NCBI GenBank assembly: GCA_030840885.1
Contig: JAVEDQ010000311.1
Span: 1-5,562 of the forward strand
Reading direction: 5' to 3'
Source: Frankiaceae bacterium
GTDB lineage: Bacteria; Actinomycetota; Actinomycetes; Frankiales; Frankiaceae
DNA length: 5,562 nt
Below, one piece after another: positions 1 to 5,538 of the stretch; positions within the stretch are counted from its first letter, which is position 1; each line of letters begins with the position of its first letter. The notes under the pieces are model-generated. The model was given only the letters and a program-made list of their open reading frames with translations, did no database searches and had not been told where the DNA came from. A program made the translations under genes and the position numbers.

Positions 1-1403
1 CCGCCGTTCCCCGAGTCCTTGACCCCACCGAACGGCGCGTTGGCCTCATCGGCGACCGTCTGCTCGTTGATGTGGACCTTCCCCGACTCGAGCCGGTCCG
101 CGATCTGCATCGCCATGCCGACGTCGCCGAGGATCGACGCGGACAGTCCGTACTCCGTGTCGTTGGCCAGCCCCACCGCCTCGTCGACCGTGGCGAACCG
201 CATGACCGGAGCCACCGGGCCGAAGATCTCCTGACGCCAGGCGGGGTTGTCCGGGTGCAGGTCGGCGAGCACCGTCGGCAGGTAGCCGGCGCCCGCGGAC
301 TCGCCCCCGGCCGCCAGCCGTGCGCCCGCAGTGACGGCCTCGCGGACCACGCCGTCGATACGGTCCCGTTCCCGGGTGTCGATGATCGGCCCGAGCGCCA
401 CCTGCTCGCGGGCCGGATCGCCGACGGGCAGGTGCCGGGCCTTCTCGGCGAGCGCGGCGACGTAGTCGTCGTAGATGTCGGTGTGCACCAGGTGCCGGCC
501 GGTGGTCATGCAGATCTGGCCCTGGTGCAGGTAGCTGCCGAACGCCGCTGCCGACGCTGCGGCCGCAAGGTCGACGCCGGGAAGCACGATCATCGCGTTG
601 TTGCCACCGAGCTCCAGATGAGCCCGCTTGAGCAGCCGACCGGCGGTCTCACCGATGATCCGACCGGCGCGCGTCGAACCCGTGAAGGCGATGACGCGCA
701 CCGCGGGGTGCTCGACCAGCGCGGTTCCGACGTCCGACCCGCCGGGCAGCAGCGAGAGAAGCCCCTCCGGCAGGCCGGCCTCCTCGAACACCCGCATGAT
801 GCTCACTCCGCCGCTGACCGCGGTGCGTGGGTCGGGCTTGAGCAGCACGGCGTTCCCCAGGGCCAGCGCCGGCGCCACCGCGCGGATTGCGAGGATCAGC
901 GGGAAATTGAACGGCGCGATCACCGACACGACTCCGACCGGGCGGCGGCGCGCGAACGACCAGCGCTGCTCGTTGGTCGCCAGCACCTCTCCCGACGGAG
1001 CCGTCGGGAGAGCCGCTGCCTCGAAGCACTCGGCGGCGGCGATGTGTGTCTCCAGTTCAGCCTTGGCGGGAATCGAACCGGCCTCGCGCACGATCCAGTC
1101 GTGGACCTCGCTTGCGTGGTCCTCCCACAACTGGCCGGCACGACGTAGGACGGCAGCGCGCTCCTCCGGCTTTCGCGCCGCCCACTCCCGCTGCGCCTGG
1201 GCAGCGCGGCGCGCCGCTCGGTCGACGTCCGCCACGTCGGCCAGGCCGATGGCCCCGAGGGTCGCCCCCGTCGCGGGCTCCATCACCTTCTGGTCGCCGG
1301 CGCTCCCGGGCCGCCAGCCGGCGATGTTGATCAGCCCTGCCCATACGTCGGAATCGAGGAGGGTGCTGGGCGGGCCGTCTCCTGAAGTCGCCACGTTCGT
1401 CAC
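1..1403 (-). CDS. NAD(P)-dependent aldehyde dehydrogenase, benzaldehyde dehydrogenase-like (C-terminus cut by window edge)
   Basis: Oxidises an aldehyde to the acid with NAD(P)+ in the cytoplasm. About 467 residues are visible, against a usual length near 485, so perhaps 15-20 C-terminal residues are missing. Seen in order from the chosen start: APFNFP with oxyanion-hole Asn166; cofactor-loop motif GSTRAG (242-247); ELGGNN with general base Glu264; GQICMTTGR with catalytic Cys298; EIFGPV with cofactor-binding Glu392; and PFGGVKDSGNGG at the left edge. The Glu-Cys spacing of 34 is the family norm. The HQGQICMTTGRHLVH stretch resembles XylC/benzaldehyde dehydrogenases of aromatic degradation, but the substrate is inferred; vanillin or other aryl or aliphatic aldehydes are possible. 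I chose GTG at 1403 because GGGGGAG lies five bases upstream; an in-frame GTG at 1421 lacks such a site. It lies downstream of tRNA-Val on the same strand with no obvious promoter between. Confidence 0.93.
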   Translation of the reverse strand, partial: MTNVATSGDGPPSTLLDSDVWAGLINIAGWRPGSAGDQKVMEPATGATLGAIGLADVADVDRAARRAAQAQREWAARKPEERAAVLRRAGQLWEDHASEVHDWIVREAGSIPAKAELETHIAAAECFEAAALPTAPSGEVLATNEQRWSFARRRPVGVVSVIAPFNFPLILAIRAVAPALALGNAVLLKPDPRTAVSGGVSIMRVFEEAGLPEGLLSLLPGGSDVGTALVEHPAVRVIAFTGSTRAGRIIGETAGRLLKRAHLELGGNNAMIVLPGVDLAAAASAAAFGSYLHQGQICMTTGRHLVHTDIYDDYVAALAEKARHLPVGDPAREQVALGPIIDTRERDRIDGVVREAVTAGARLAAGGESAGAGYLPTVLADLHPDNPAWRQEIFGPVAPVMRFATVDEAVGLANDTEYGLSASILGDVGMAMQIADRLESGKVHINEQTVADEANAPFGGVKDSGNG

Positions 1404-1405
1404 TT

Positions 1406-1416
1406 TCGCTCCCCCG
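1406..1416 (-). promoter_or_regulatory. Ribosome binding site of the aldehyde dehydrogenase
   Basis: On the minus strand GGGGGAG is followed by CGAAA and then GTG. This strong purine-rich match, with five-base spacing, decides for the GTG at 1403 over the upstream in-frame GTG at 1421. Confidence 0.6.
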
Positions 1417-1465
1417 CTCACCAGCGGCTGCGCGGTGCGCTCCTGCCGGCGCGCCTCGCTCCAGG

Positions 1466-1537
1466 TGGGCGATACTGGTTTCGAACCAGTGACCCCTGCC
1501 GTGTGAAGGCAGTGCTCTCCCGCTGAGCTAATCGCCC
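1466..1537 (-). tRNA. tRNA-Val (anticodon CAC)
   Basis: A complete 72-nt cloverleaf folds on the minus strand. The acceptor stem is GGGCGAT with ATCGCCC (7 bp). The D arm is GCTC/GAGC with a short 7-nt loop AGCGGGA. The anticodon stem is CTGCC/GGCAG with loop TTCACAC, giving anticodon CAC, which reads GTG valine codons. A 5-nt variable loop follows, then the T arm ACTGG/CCAGT with loop TTCGAAA, and discriminator A at 1466. The next bases on that strand read CCT, so the terminal A of CCA is not encoded and must be added after transcription. GTG is a frequent valine codon in both neighbouring genes. The 3' end points toward the aldehyde dehydrogenase. Confidence 0.96.
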
Positions 1538-1551
1538 GATCAGCGACGCTC

Positions 1552-1557
1552 AGACTA
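1552..1557 (-). promoter_or_regulatory. Putative -10 box of the tRNA-Val promoter
   Basis: On the minus strand TAGTCT fits the actinobacterial TANNNT -10 pattern. It ends 14 bases before the first tRNA base, allowing a start near 1545 and a short leader trimmed by RNase P. No good -35 hexamer is seen at 16-19 bp. The position and the lack of any other candidate support it; activity is inferred. Confidence 0.4.
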
Positions 1558-1584
1558 GCAAGCCCGGCCGTCGCACGCGGTGGT

Positions 1585-1621
1585 CCGCGAGGTGGCGGGC
1601 TGCCTGTGGACAACCTCGCGG
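1585..1621. repeat. Perfect 9-bp inverted repeat upstream of eccC (possible operator)
   Basis: The arms CCGCGAGGT (1585-1593) and ACCTCGCGG (1613-1621) are exact reverse complements separated by 19 bases. They sit between the two divergent promoters and upstream of the predicted eccC -10 box. If transcription starts at 1654, the proximal arm lies about 33-41 bp upstream, where a repressor or activator dimer could act. A smaller overlapping pairing, CGCGG (1576-1580) with CCGCG (1585-1589), shares part of the left arm. The regulatory role is inferred. Confidence 0.4.
1605..1613 (-). promoter_or_regulatory. Single perfect DnaA-box 9-mer
   Basis: TGTGGACAA on the plus strand is the reverse complement of TTGTCCACA, the DnaA box preferred in high-GC actinobacteria. 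It lies inside the spacer of the inverted repeat upstream of eccC and overlaps an alternative GTG start at 1606. There is no cluster of boxes, no AT-rich unwinding element and no dnaA or dnaN nearby, so this is not an origin. It could be an isolated DnaA-responsive site or chance. Confidence 0.3.
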
Positions 1622-1640
1622 GACGGTCGGAGCCCCGCCC

Positions 1641-1653
1641 TACGGTGCGTGAC
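1641..1653 (+). promoter_or_regulatory. Putative leaderless promoter (-10 box) of eccC
   Basis: TACGGT (1641-1646) matches TANNNT and is followed by seven bases and then ATG at 1654. This is the spacing expected when transcription starts at the A of the start codon. No Shine-Dalgarno-like sequence precedes that ATG, and no convincing -35 hexamer is visible. Leaderless starts are common in actinobacteria, so the pattern supports ATG 1654 over GTG 1606; it remains an inference. Confidence 0.45.
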
Positions 1654-4600
1654 ATGGCTTCCGCAGCACGAGGTCAGCGCCTCGTCGCGCGGCCCGTCCG
1701 TTCCTTCCCGCCGGCGCTCCCCACCGAGCCCGTCATGATCGCCGCTCCCCCGGCCCCGCTGGAGCCGGAGGGGTCGAAATGGGCCACGACCCTGCTGCCC
1801 GCCTTGTCGAGCCTCGGCATCGTGGGCTTCGCCTTCGTGAGCGGTTCGGCGCTCTACATCGCCCTCGGGGTCGGCATGGCGGTGCTGGCCATCGGCGCGA
1901 CCGTCGGGATGCGCGTCGCGTCGGGCCGCAGCCGCGCGCGTCGGCACGAGGCGGTGCGCGCGCGTTACTCGGCCCACCTCGACCAGCGACACACGGAGCT
2001 GACCGAACTGGCCGCGAGGCAGCGGCAGTCGCTGGAGGTGACCCACCCGGACCCGTCCCGTTGGCCCGGGGTCGTGGCGAGCGAACAGCTGTGGGAGCGC
2101 CGGCCGGCAGACGCCGACTTCCTCGTGGTCCGGATCGGTCGCGGCCGACATCCACTCGCCGGCGGCGTCCGGCGCGAGCAGTCCCCACCCACCGCCGACG
2201 AGGAGGCCGACCTCCGCGACGAGGCGGCGCTGCTGGTCGCGGTACACGCCCACGTCGACGACGTGCCGCTCGCGCTCGACCTCCGCACGGTCCACTCGCT
2301 GGGGCTCACCGGCCCGGCGCCGCACGTCTGGCCGGCCCTACGCGCCCTCGTTCTGGGCGTGGCGGTGATGCACGCCCCCGGCGAGGTGTCCTTCGCCGGC
2401 CTTGTCCCGGACGAGGAGGCCGCCTGGCTCGGGCTCCTGCCCCACACCCTTGCCGTCACGTCCGATCCGCAGGAGCTCGCCCGGCTCGTCGCCGGCCACG
2501 TGCCCGCGGCTGCAACGAACGACGCGCTCGGCGGGGGCCGACGACCCACGCACAGCGGGCTGGTGCTCGTGGTCGGCGCCGCTGCCTGCCGGCTCGTTCC
2601 CGCCCTGCTGGCCGAATGGACCTCGAGGGCCGACCTCACCTGCCTCGTCGTCGACCCCGACGACGGCGCGTTACCCCCGTCGCTCGCCGGCCTGGCCGGG
2701 CTGGACGACGACGGGTTGACGGTGCGATACGCCGACGGCTCACCCCCGCTCGTGGTCGCCCGCCCGGAAGCGGTCGGCCACAAGGACGCCGAGCGGCTGG
2801 CCCGGGAGCTCGCGGGCTGCCGGACCGTAGCCGAGGGCAGGTCCTCCCGCTGCGGGCCGGTGCGGCTGCGGCCACTGCTGGAACTGCCCTCCGAGCAACA
2901 GGCAGGTCGCCTTGCCGTACCGCTCGGGCAGGACACCACGGAGCGCTGCCTGGAACTCGACCTCGCCGAGGCGGCGCTCGGCGGTTCCGGCCCGCACGGC
3001 CTGCTCATCGGCGCGACCGGCTCCGGGAAATCCGAGCTGCTGCGCACGGTGATCGCCGGGCTCGTCTACCGGTTCAGCCCGGACGAGCTCGGCCTCGTCT
3101 GCTGGGACTTCAAGGGCGGCGCCGCCGTACTCCCCTTCGCCGAACTCCCGCACGTCCGAGGCACGGTGACCAACCTCGAATCCGAACCCCGACTGCTCGA
3201 GCGCGCTGATCGCTCGCTGCGCGCCGAGATGCGCCGCCGGCAGCAACTGCTCCGGAACGCCGGGGTCGATAGCGTCGCCGACTACCGACGCTGCCCGGCG
3301 GCCGCCGCTGCCCCGCTCCCCACGCTCGTCCTCGTCGTCGACGAGTTCAGCGAGCTGCTCGGCGCTGCACCTGACCTGCTCGACCTGTTCGTCTCGCTGG
3401 GGCGGCTCGGGCGCAGCCTCGGCATCCACCTGCTCCTCGCGTCGCAACGGCTCGACGAAGGCCGGCTCCGCGGGTTGGAGAGCCATCTGCGGTACCGGAT
3501 CTGTCTGCGGACGTTCTCGGCGGCGGATTCCACCACCGTGCTCGGAACCGACGCGGCCTACCGGCTCCCCGCCACGCCAGGCAGCGGACTGCTCGCCGTC
3601 GACGGACGGGTGACACGCTTCGACGCCGCCCTGGCCGACGGCCTCGAGGCACTGGTGGCCGAGGTCGCGTCCCGCTGGGCCGGCGTCGCGGTCCCGGACG
3701 CGACGCTGTGGGAGCCGCCGCTGCCGGACGACCTCGCCCCGCTCCACGTCGTCCCGCGACCCGAGGCACCGCTCCTGGTGACGGTCGGCCTCGTCGACCG
3801 ACCGGACCTGCAATGCCGCGAGCCGCTCCAGGCCGACCTGGCCGCCGGGCATCTCGCAATCGTCGGGGCCCCCCGGTCGGGCCGGTCGACGGCGGCAGCG
3901 GCGGTCGTGGCGCAGTTCGCCGCCTCGGCGAGTCCGCAGCAGCTCCAGGTCTACGTCCTCACCGACGGCAGTCCCGCACTGGCTGACGTCGCCCGGCTCC
4001 CGCACGTCGGCACGGTGGGCTCGATCACCGATGGCGAGCAGGTCACCGCGATCGTGGAGACGCTGACCGAACTCTGCCGAAGCCGGGGCAGCAGCGGCAG
4101 CAGGGGCAGCAGCGAGGCGGACGACGGCTTCGGCGTGGTCGTTCTCGTGGTCGACGACTGGGTCCGGCTGCGCAGATCGCACGAGTCGGCCGCCGATGCC
4201 GTCACCGAGCTGGCCGCGAGCGGTCTGACCCGAAGACTGCATCTGGTCGTCACGGGCGGCGGGTGGGGCGATTTCCGGGCCGGTCTGCGCGAGCACCTCT
4301 CCCACCGCTGGGAGCTGCGGCTGGCCGATCCCTACGAATCCGAGCACGGCAAGGCCCGCGCCGCGACGCTGTCCAGGGCTCGGCCCGGCCGCCTGCTCAC
4401 CCCCGACGGCCACGAGGCGCAGATCGCCCGGCCGGCTCTCGCACGTGTTCCCGACCTGGCTCCTACTCCCGACCAGGACCGGACCGGGCACGCCCACCGC
4501 GCGCCGGCCCTGCGCGCGCTACCGGCAACGGTCCCCCTGGCCCCGCTGCTCCGGGCAGGCACGGTCTGCCTCGGCGTCGGAGGAGGTCTCCACACCGCCG

Positions 4601-5361
4601 CCACGGTCGACGTCGCTCGGCCCGGGCGCCACCTCGTCGTCGCCGGAGACGGCGGCAGCGGGCGTAGTACGGCGCTGCGGACGGTGCTCGCGCAGCTGGA
4701 CCCGGCCCGTGACGACCTGTGGGTAATGGATCGGCGACGGAGCCTGCTGACCGCGGTCCCACCAGGTTCCCGTTACGCCTTCTCACCTCGCGCCATCTCG
4801 GCCGCCCTCGCTGACCTTGCGGAACATCTCCGCGACAGGCTGCCGGTCGACGAGGGGGTCCAGGCCCACGGCGGGGCGAGGTTTCCGTCGCCGGAGGCGG
4901 CATCGCTCGCCGTCGCGCCACCTCCCACGCAGGTGCTGGTGATCGACGACTACGACTTGCTTCCGAGTTCCGGGCTCGACGGCGGGCTCGGTCCGCTGAC
5001 CGAACTGCTGCCCTTCGCGGACGAGATCGGGCTGTCCGTCGTCGTGGCCCGCCGCAACGGCGGCCGCGTGGGCTACGACCAGGGCTGGCAACTGCTCGTC
5101 GAGGGGAGGTTCACCGGTCTGGCCCTGTCCGGCGACCCGATGGACGGGCTCCCGTTTCCGGGTGTCCGGCCGCGGCCACTGCCGCCCGGCCGCGGCCAGC
5201 TGGTCGGGCGCGGCCAGCCTCCGCGCTTGATCCACATCGCCCGGGCAGAAGGCGTTTCGCCCGGCGTGACGGGCCTGCCGGCGGGACGTGCGGCTGCGCC
5301 GGTTCCTAAACGTGAATCTTGCAACGGTGGCCACTCATCTGCGTCGGCCATGGGCAGCTGA
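1654..5361 (+). CDS. eccC: Type VII (ESX) secretion ATPase EccC, fused EccCa/EccCb form
   Basis: Membrane-anchored motor of ESX secretion; family members recruit WXG100-type substrates and drive their export with EccB, EccD and EccE. In 1235 residues from ATG 1654: two hydrophobic helices (about 44-63 and 66-85), a linker with the LWERRP/DFLVVRIG signature, then three FtsK/SpoIIIE domains. ATPase1 is intact: GATGSGKS (453-460, Lys459), DFKGG, VVDEF (Asp563, Glu564), and EccC-typical GRSLGIHLLLASQRL and RGLESHLRYRICLRTFSA. ATPase2 has GAPRSGRST (738-746) and VVDDW; ATPase3 has GDGGSGRST (998-1006) and VIDDYD; both have Arg for the Walker A Lys and no catalytic Glu. The last ~26 residues are atypical. 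Length is slightly below the usual ~1300. GTG 1606 would add 16 residues; its GAGGTGG is ten bases away, and a -10 box just before the ATG argues against it. No other ESX component is in view. An FHA-FtsK protein is excluded by the missing FHA domain and the EccC signatures. Confidence 0.93.
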   Translation: MASAARGQRLVARPVRSFPPALPTEPVMIAAPPAPLEPEGSKWATTLLPALSSLGIVGFAFVSGSALYIALGVGMAVLAIGATVGMRVASGRSRARRHEAVRARYSAHLDQRHTELTELAARQRQSLEVTHPDPSRWPGVVASEQLWERRPADADFLVVRIGRGRHPLAGGVRREQSPPTADEEADLRDEAALLVAVHAHVDDVPLALDLRTVHSLGLTGPAPHVWPALRALVLGVAVMHAPGEVSFAGLVPDEEAAWLGLLPHTLAVTSDPQELARLVAGHVPAAATNDALGGGRRPTHSGLVLVVGAAACRLVPALLAEWTSRADLTCLVVDPDDGALPPSLAGLAGLDDDGLTVRYADGSPPLVVARPEAVGHKDAERLARELAGCRTVAEGRSSRCGPVRLRPLLELPSEQQAGRLAVPLGQDTTERCLELDLAEAALGGSGPHGLLIGATGSGKSELLRTVIAGLVYRFSPDELGLVCWDFKGGAAVLPFAELPHVRGTVTNLESEPRLLERADRSLRAEMRRRQQLLRNAGVDSVADYRRCPAAAAAPLPTLVLVVDEFSELLGAAPDLLDLFVSLGRLGRSLGIHLLLASQRLDEGRLRGLESHLRYRICLRTFSAADSTTVLGTDAAYRLPATPGSGLLAVDGRVTRFDAALADGLEALVAEVASRWAGVAVPDATLWEPPLPDDLAPLHVVPRPEAPLLVTVGLVDRPDLQCREPLQADLAAGHLAIVGAPRSGRSTAAAAVVAQFAASASPQQLQVYVLTDGSPALADVARLPHVGTVGSITDGEQVTAIVETLTELCRSRGSSGSRGSSEADDGFGVVVLVVDDWVRLRRSHESAADAVTELAASGLTRRLHLVVTGGGWGDFRAGLREHLSHRWELRLADPYESEHGKARAATLSRARPGRLLTPDGHEAQIARPALARVPDLAPTPDQDRTGHAHRAPALRALPATVPLAPLLRAGTVCLGVGGGLHTAATVDVARPGRHLVVAGDGGSGRSTALRTVLAQLDPARDDLWVMDRRRSLLTAVPPGSRYAFSPRAISAALADLAEHLRDRLPVDEGVQAHGGARFPSPEAASLAVAPPPTQVLVIDDYDLLPSSGLDGGLGPLTELLPFADEIGLSVVVARRNGGRVGYDQGWQLLVEGRFTGLALSGDPMDGLPFPGVRPRPLPPGRGQLVGRGQPPRLIHIARAEGVSPGVTGLPAGRAAAPVPKRESCNGGHSSASAMGS
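4085..4114 (+). repeat. 18-nt-period direct repeat inside eccC (RGSSGS linker)
   Basis: GGGGCAGCAGCG occurs at 4085-4096 and again at 4103-4114, an exact 18-base (six-codon) offset joined by GCAGCA. It encodes a Ser/Gly/Arg-rich loop SRGSSGSRGSSEADD just before the Walker B strand of ATPase2. Because the period is a multiple of three, copy-number slippage would keep the frame. It looks like a flexible surface insertion. Confidence 0.7.
5166..5198 (+). repeat. Two 13-nt direct repeats, each containing a 10-bp palindrome, near the eccC 3' end
   Basis: CCGGCCGCGGCCA occurs at 5166-5178 and 5186-5198, 20 bases apart. Each copy contains the self-complementary GGCCGCGGCC (5168-5177 and 5188-5197). 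They encode the Arg/Pro/Gly-rich segment before the usual EccC end (RPRPLPPGRGQLVGRG). The PPGRG motif is a family feature, so the repeat is probably a by-product of GC-rich coding. Confidence 0.6.
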
Positions 5362-5444
5362 CCTGCACGCATCTGCCTGTCGTCGGCCAAATGGAGGAAC
5401 GTCGGCACGCCCGTTGGAGTCCTGAAGGGGCCATCAGTGTGATT

Positions 5445-5465
5445 CGGAACCGTCGCGCGGTTCCG
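5445..5465. repeat. Perfect 8-bp inverted repeat / hairpin (terminator or operator candidate)
   Basis: CGGAACCG (5445-5452) and CGGTTCCG (5458-5465) are exact reverse complements around a 5-base loop TCGCG. It lies 84 bases after the eccC stop and 74 bases before the next start. There is no following T-run, so it is not a classical intrinsic terminator; GC-rich actinobacterial terminators can lack one. It could instead be an operator for the downstream gene. Confidence 0.5.
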
Positions 5466-5469
5466 CGTC
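5446..5469 (+). promoter_or_regulatory. Possible ECF-sigma promoter for the downstream gene
   Basis: GGAACC (5446-5451) resembles the GGAAC -35 motif of many ECF sigma factors. It is followed at suitable spacing by CGTC (5466-5469), with 17 bases between AAC and TC. Transcription would start near 5476, giving a leader of about 60 bases before ATG 5539. The match overlaps the inverted repeat, so the GGAAC could simply be one hairpin arm. Pattern match only. Confidence 0.25.
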
Positions 5470-5524
5470 ACCGCAGGGGGGCACAAGCCGTTACAGCAGT
5501 CGACAGCGAGTTGCAAGAGCCCCC

Positions 5525-5531
5525 GGGAAGG
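5525..5531 (+). promoter_or_regulatory. Ribosome binding site before ATG 5539
   Basis: GGGAAGG lies seven bases before the ATG at 5539. It is the clearest Shine-Dalgarno-like sequence in the intergenic region and supports that ATG as a real start. Confidence 0.45.
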
Positions 5532-5538
5532 TCCGCCG

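Larger units (their letters stand above)
5362..5538. other. Intergenic region after eccC
   Basis: There are 177 bases between the eccC stop and the next likely start. Base composition is visibly less GC-extreme than the genes. It contains one perfect 8-bp inverted repeat with an overlapping ECF-like promoter pattern. No T-run terminator, tRNA or riboswitch motif was recognised. A GTG frame at 5439 with an AAGGGG upstream is open to the edge, but its codons are only about half G/C at third positions and very arginine-rich, so it is probably not coding. The gap suggests that the downstream gene has its own promoter. Confidence 0.6.

Noticed and set aside
72..1148. Long plus-strand reading frame of 358 codons across the dehydrogenase
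   Set aside because: It is antisense to a gene with all aldehyde dehydrogenase catalytic motifs; its product is Arg/His/Gly-rich with no recognisable domain, as expected of a GC-rich shadow frame.
628..1506. Plus-strand frame of 292 codons ending in GDTGFEPVTPAV
   Set aside because: The C-terminal motif is the well-known false translation of the antisense strand of a tRNA T arm; the rest is antisense to the dehydrogenase.
1466..1537. tRNA gene as an attachment site of an integrated element carrying eccC
   Set aside because: The tRNA 3' end points away from eccC, no integrase is present, and I found no direct repeat of the tRNA 3' end in the window.
1585..1621. Replication origin suggested by a DnaA box and inverted repeat
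   Set aside because: Only one box, no AT-rich stretch and no dnaA, dnaN or repA nearby.
1606..1653. GTG 1606 as the start of eccC
   Set aside because: It has a GAGGTGG ten bases upstream, but its codons overlap the inverted repeat, the DnaA box and the -10 box; ATG 1654 fits a leaderless start better. Not fully excluded.
1779..3209. Plus-strand frame of 476 codons overlapping eccC
   Set aside because: An Arg/Pro/Ala-rich out-of-frame translation of eccC with no start signal or domain.
2740..4497. Minus-strand frame of 585 codons within eccC
   Set aside because: It lies opposite conserved Walker motifs and EccC signatures, and its product has no domain; high GC removes stop codons from this frame.
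5073..5516. Minus-strand frame of 147 codons starting in the intergenic region
   Set aside because: About two thirds overlaps the eccC 3' end, the product is low complexity, and no ribosome binding site or coding bias was apparent.
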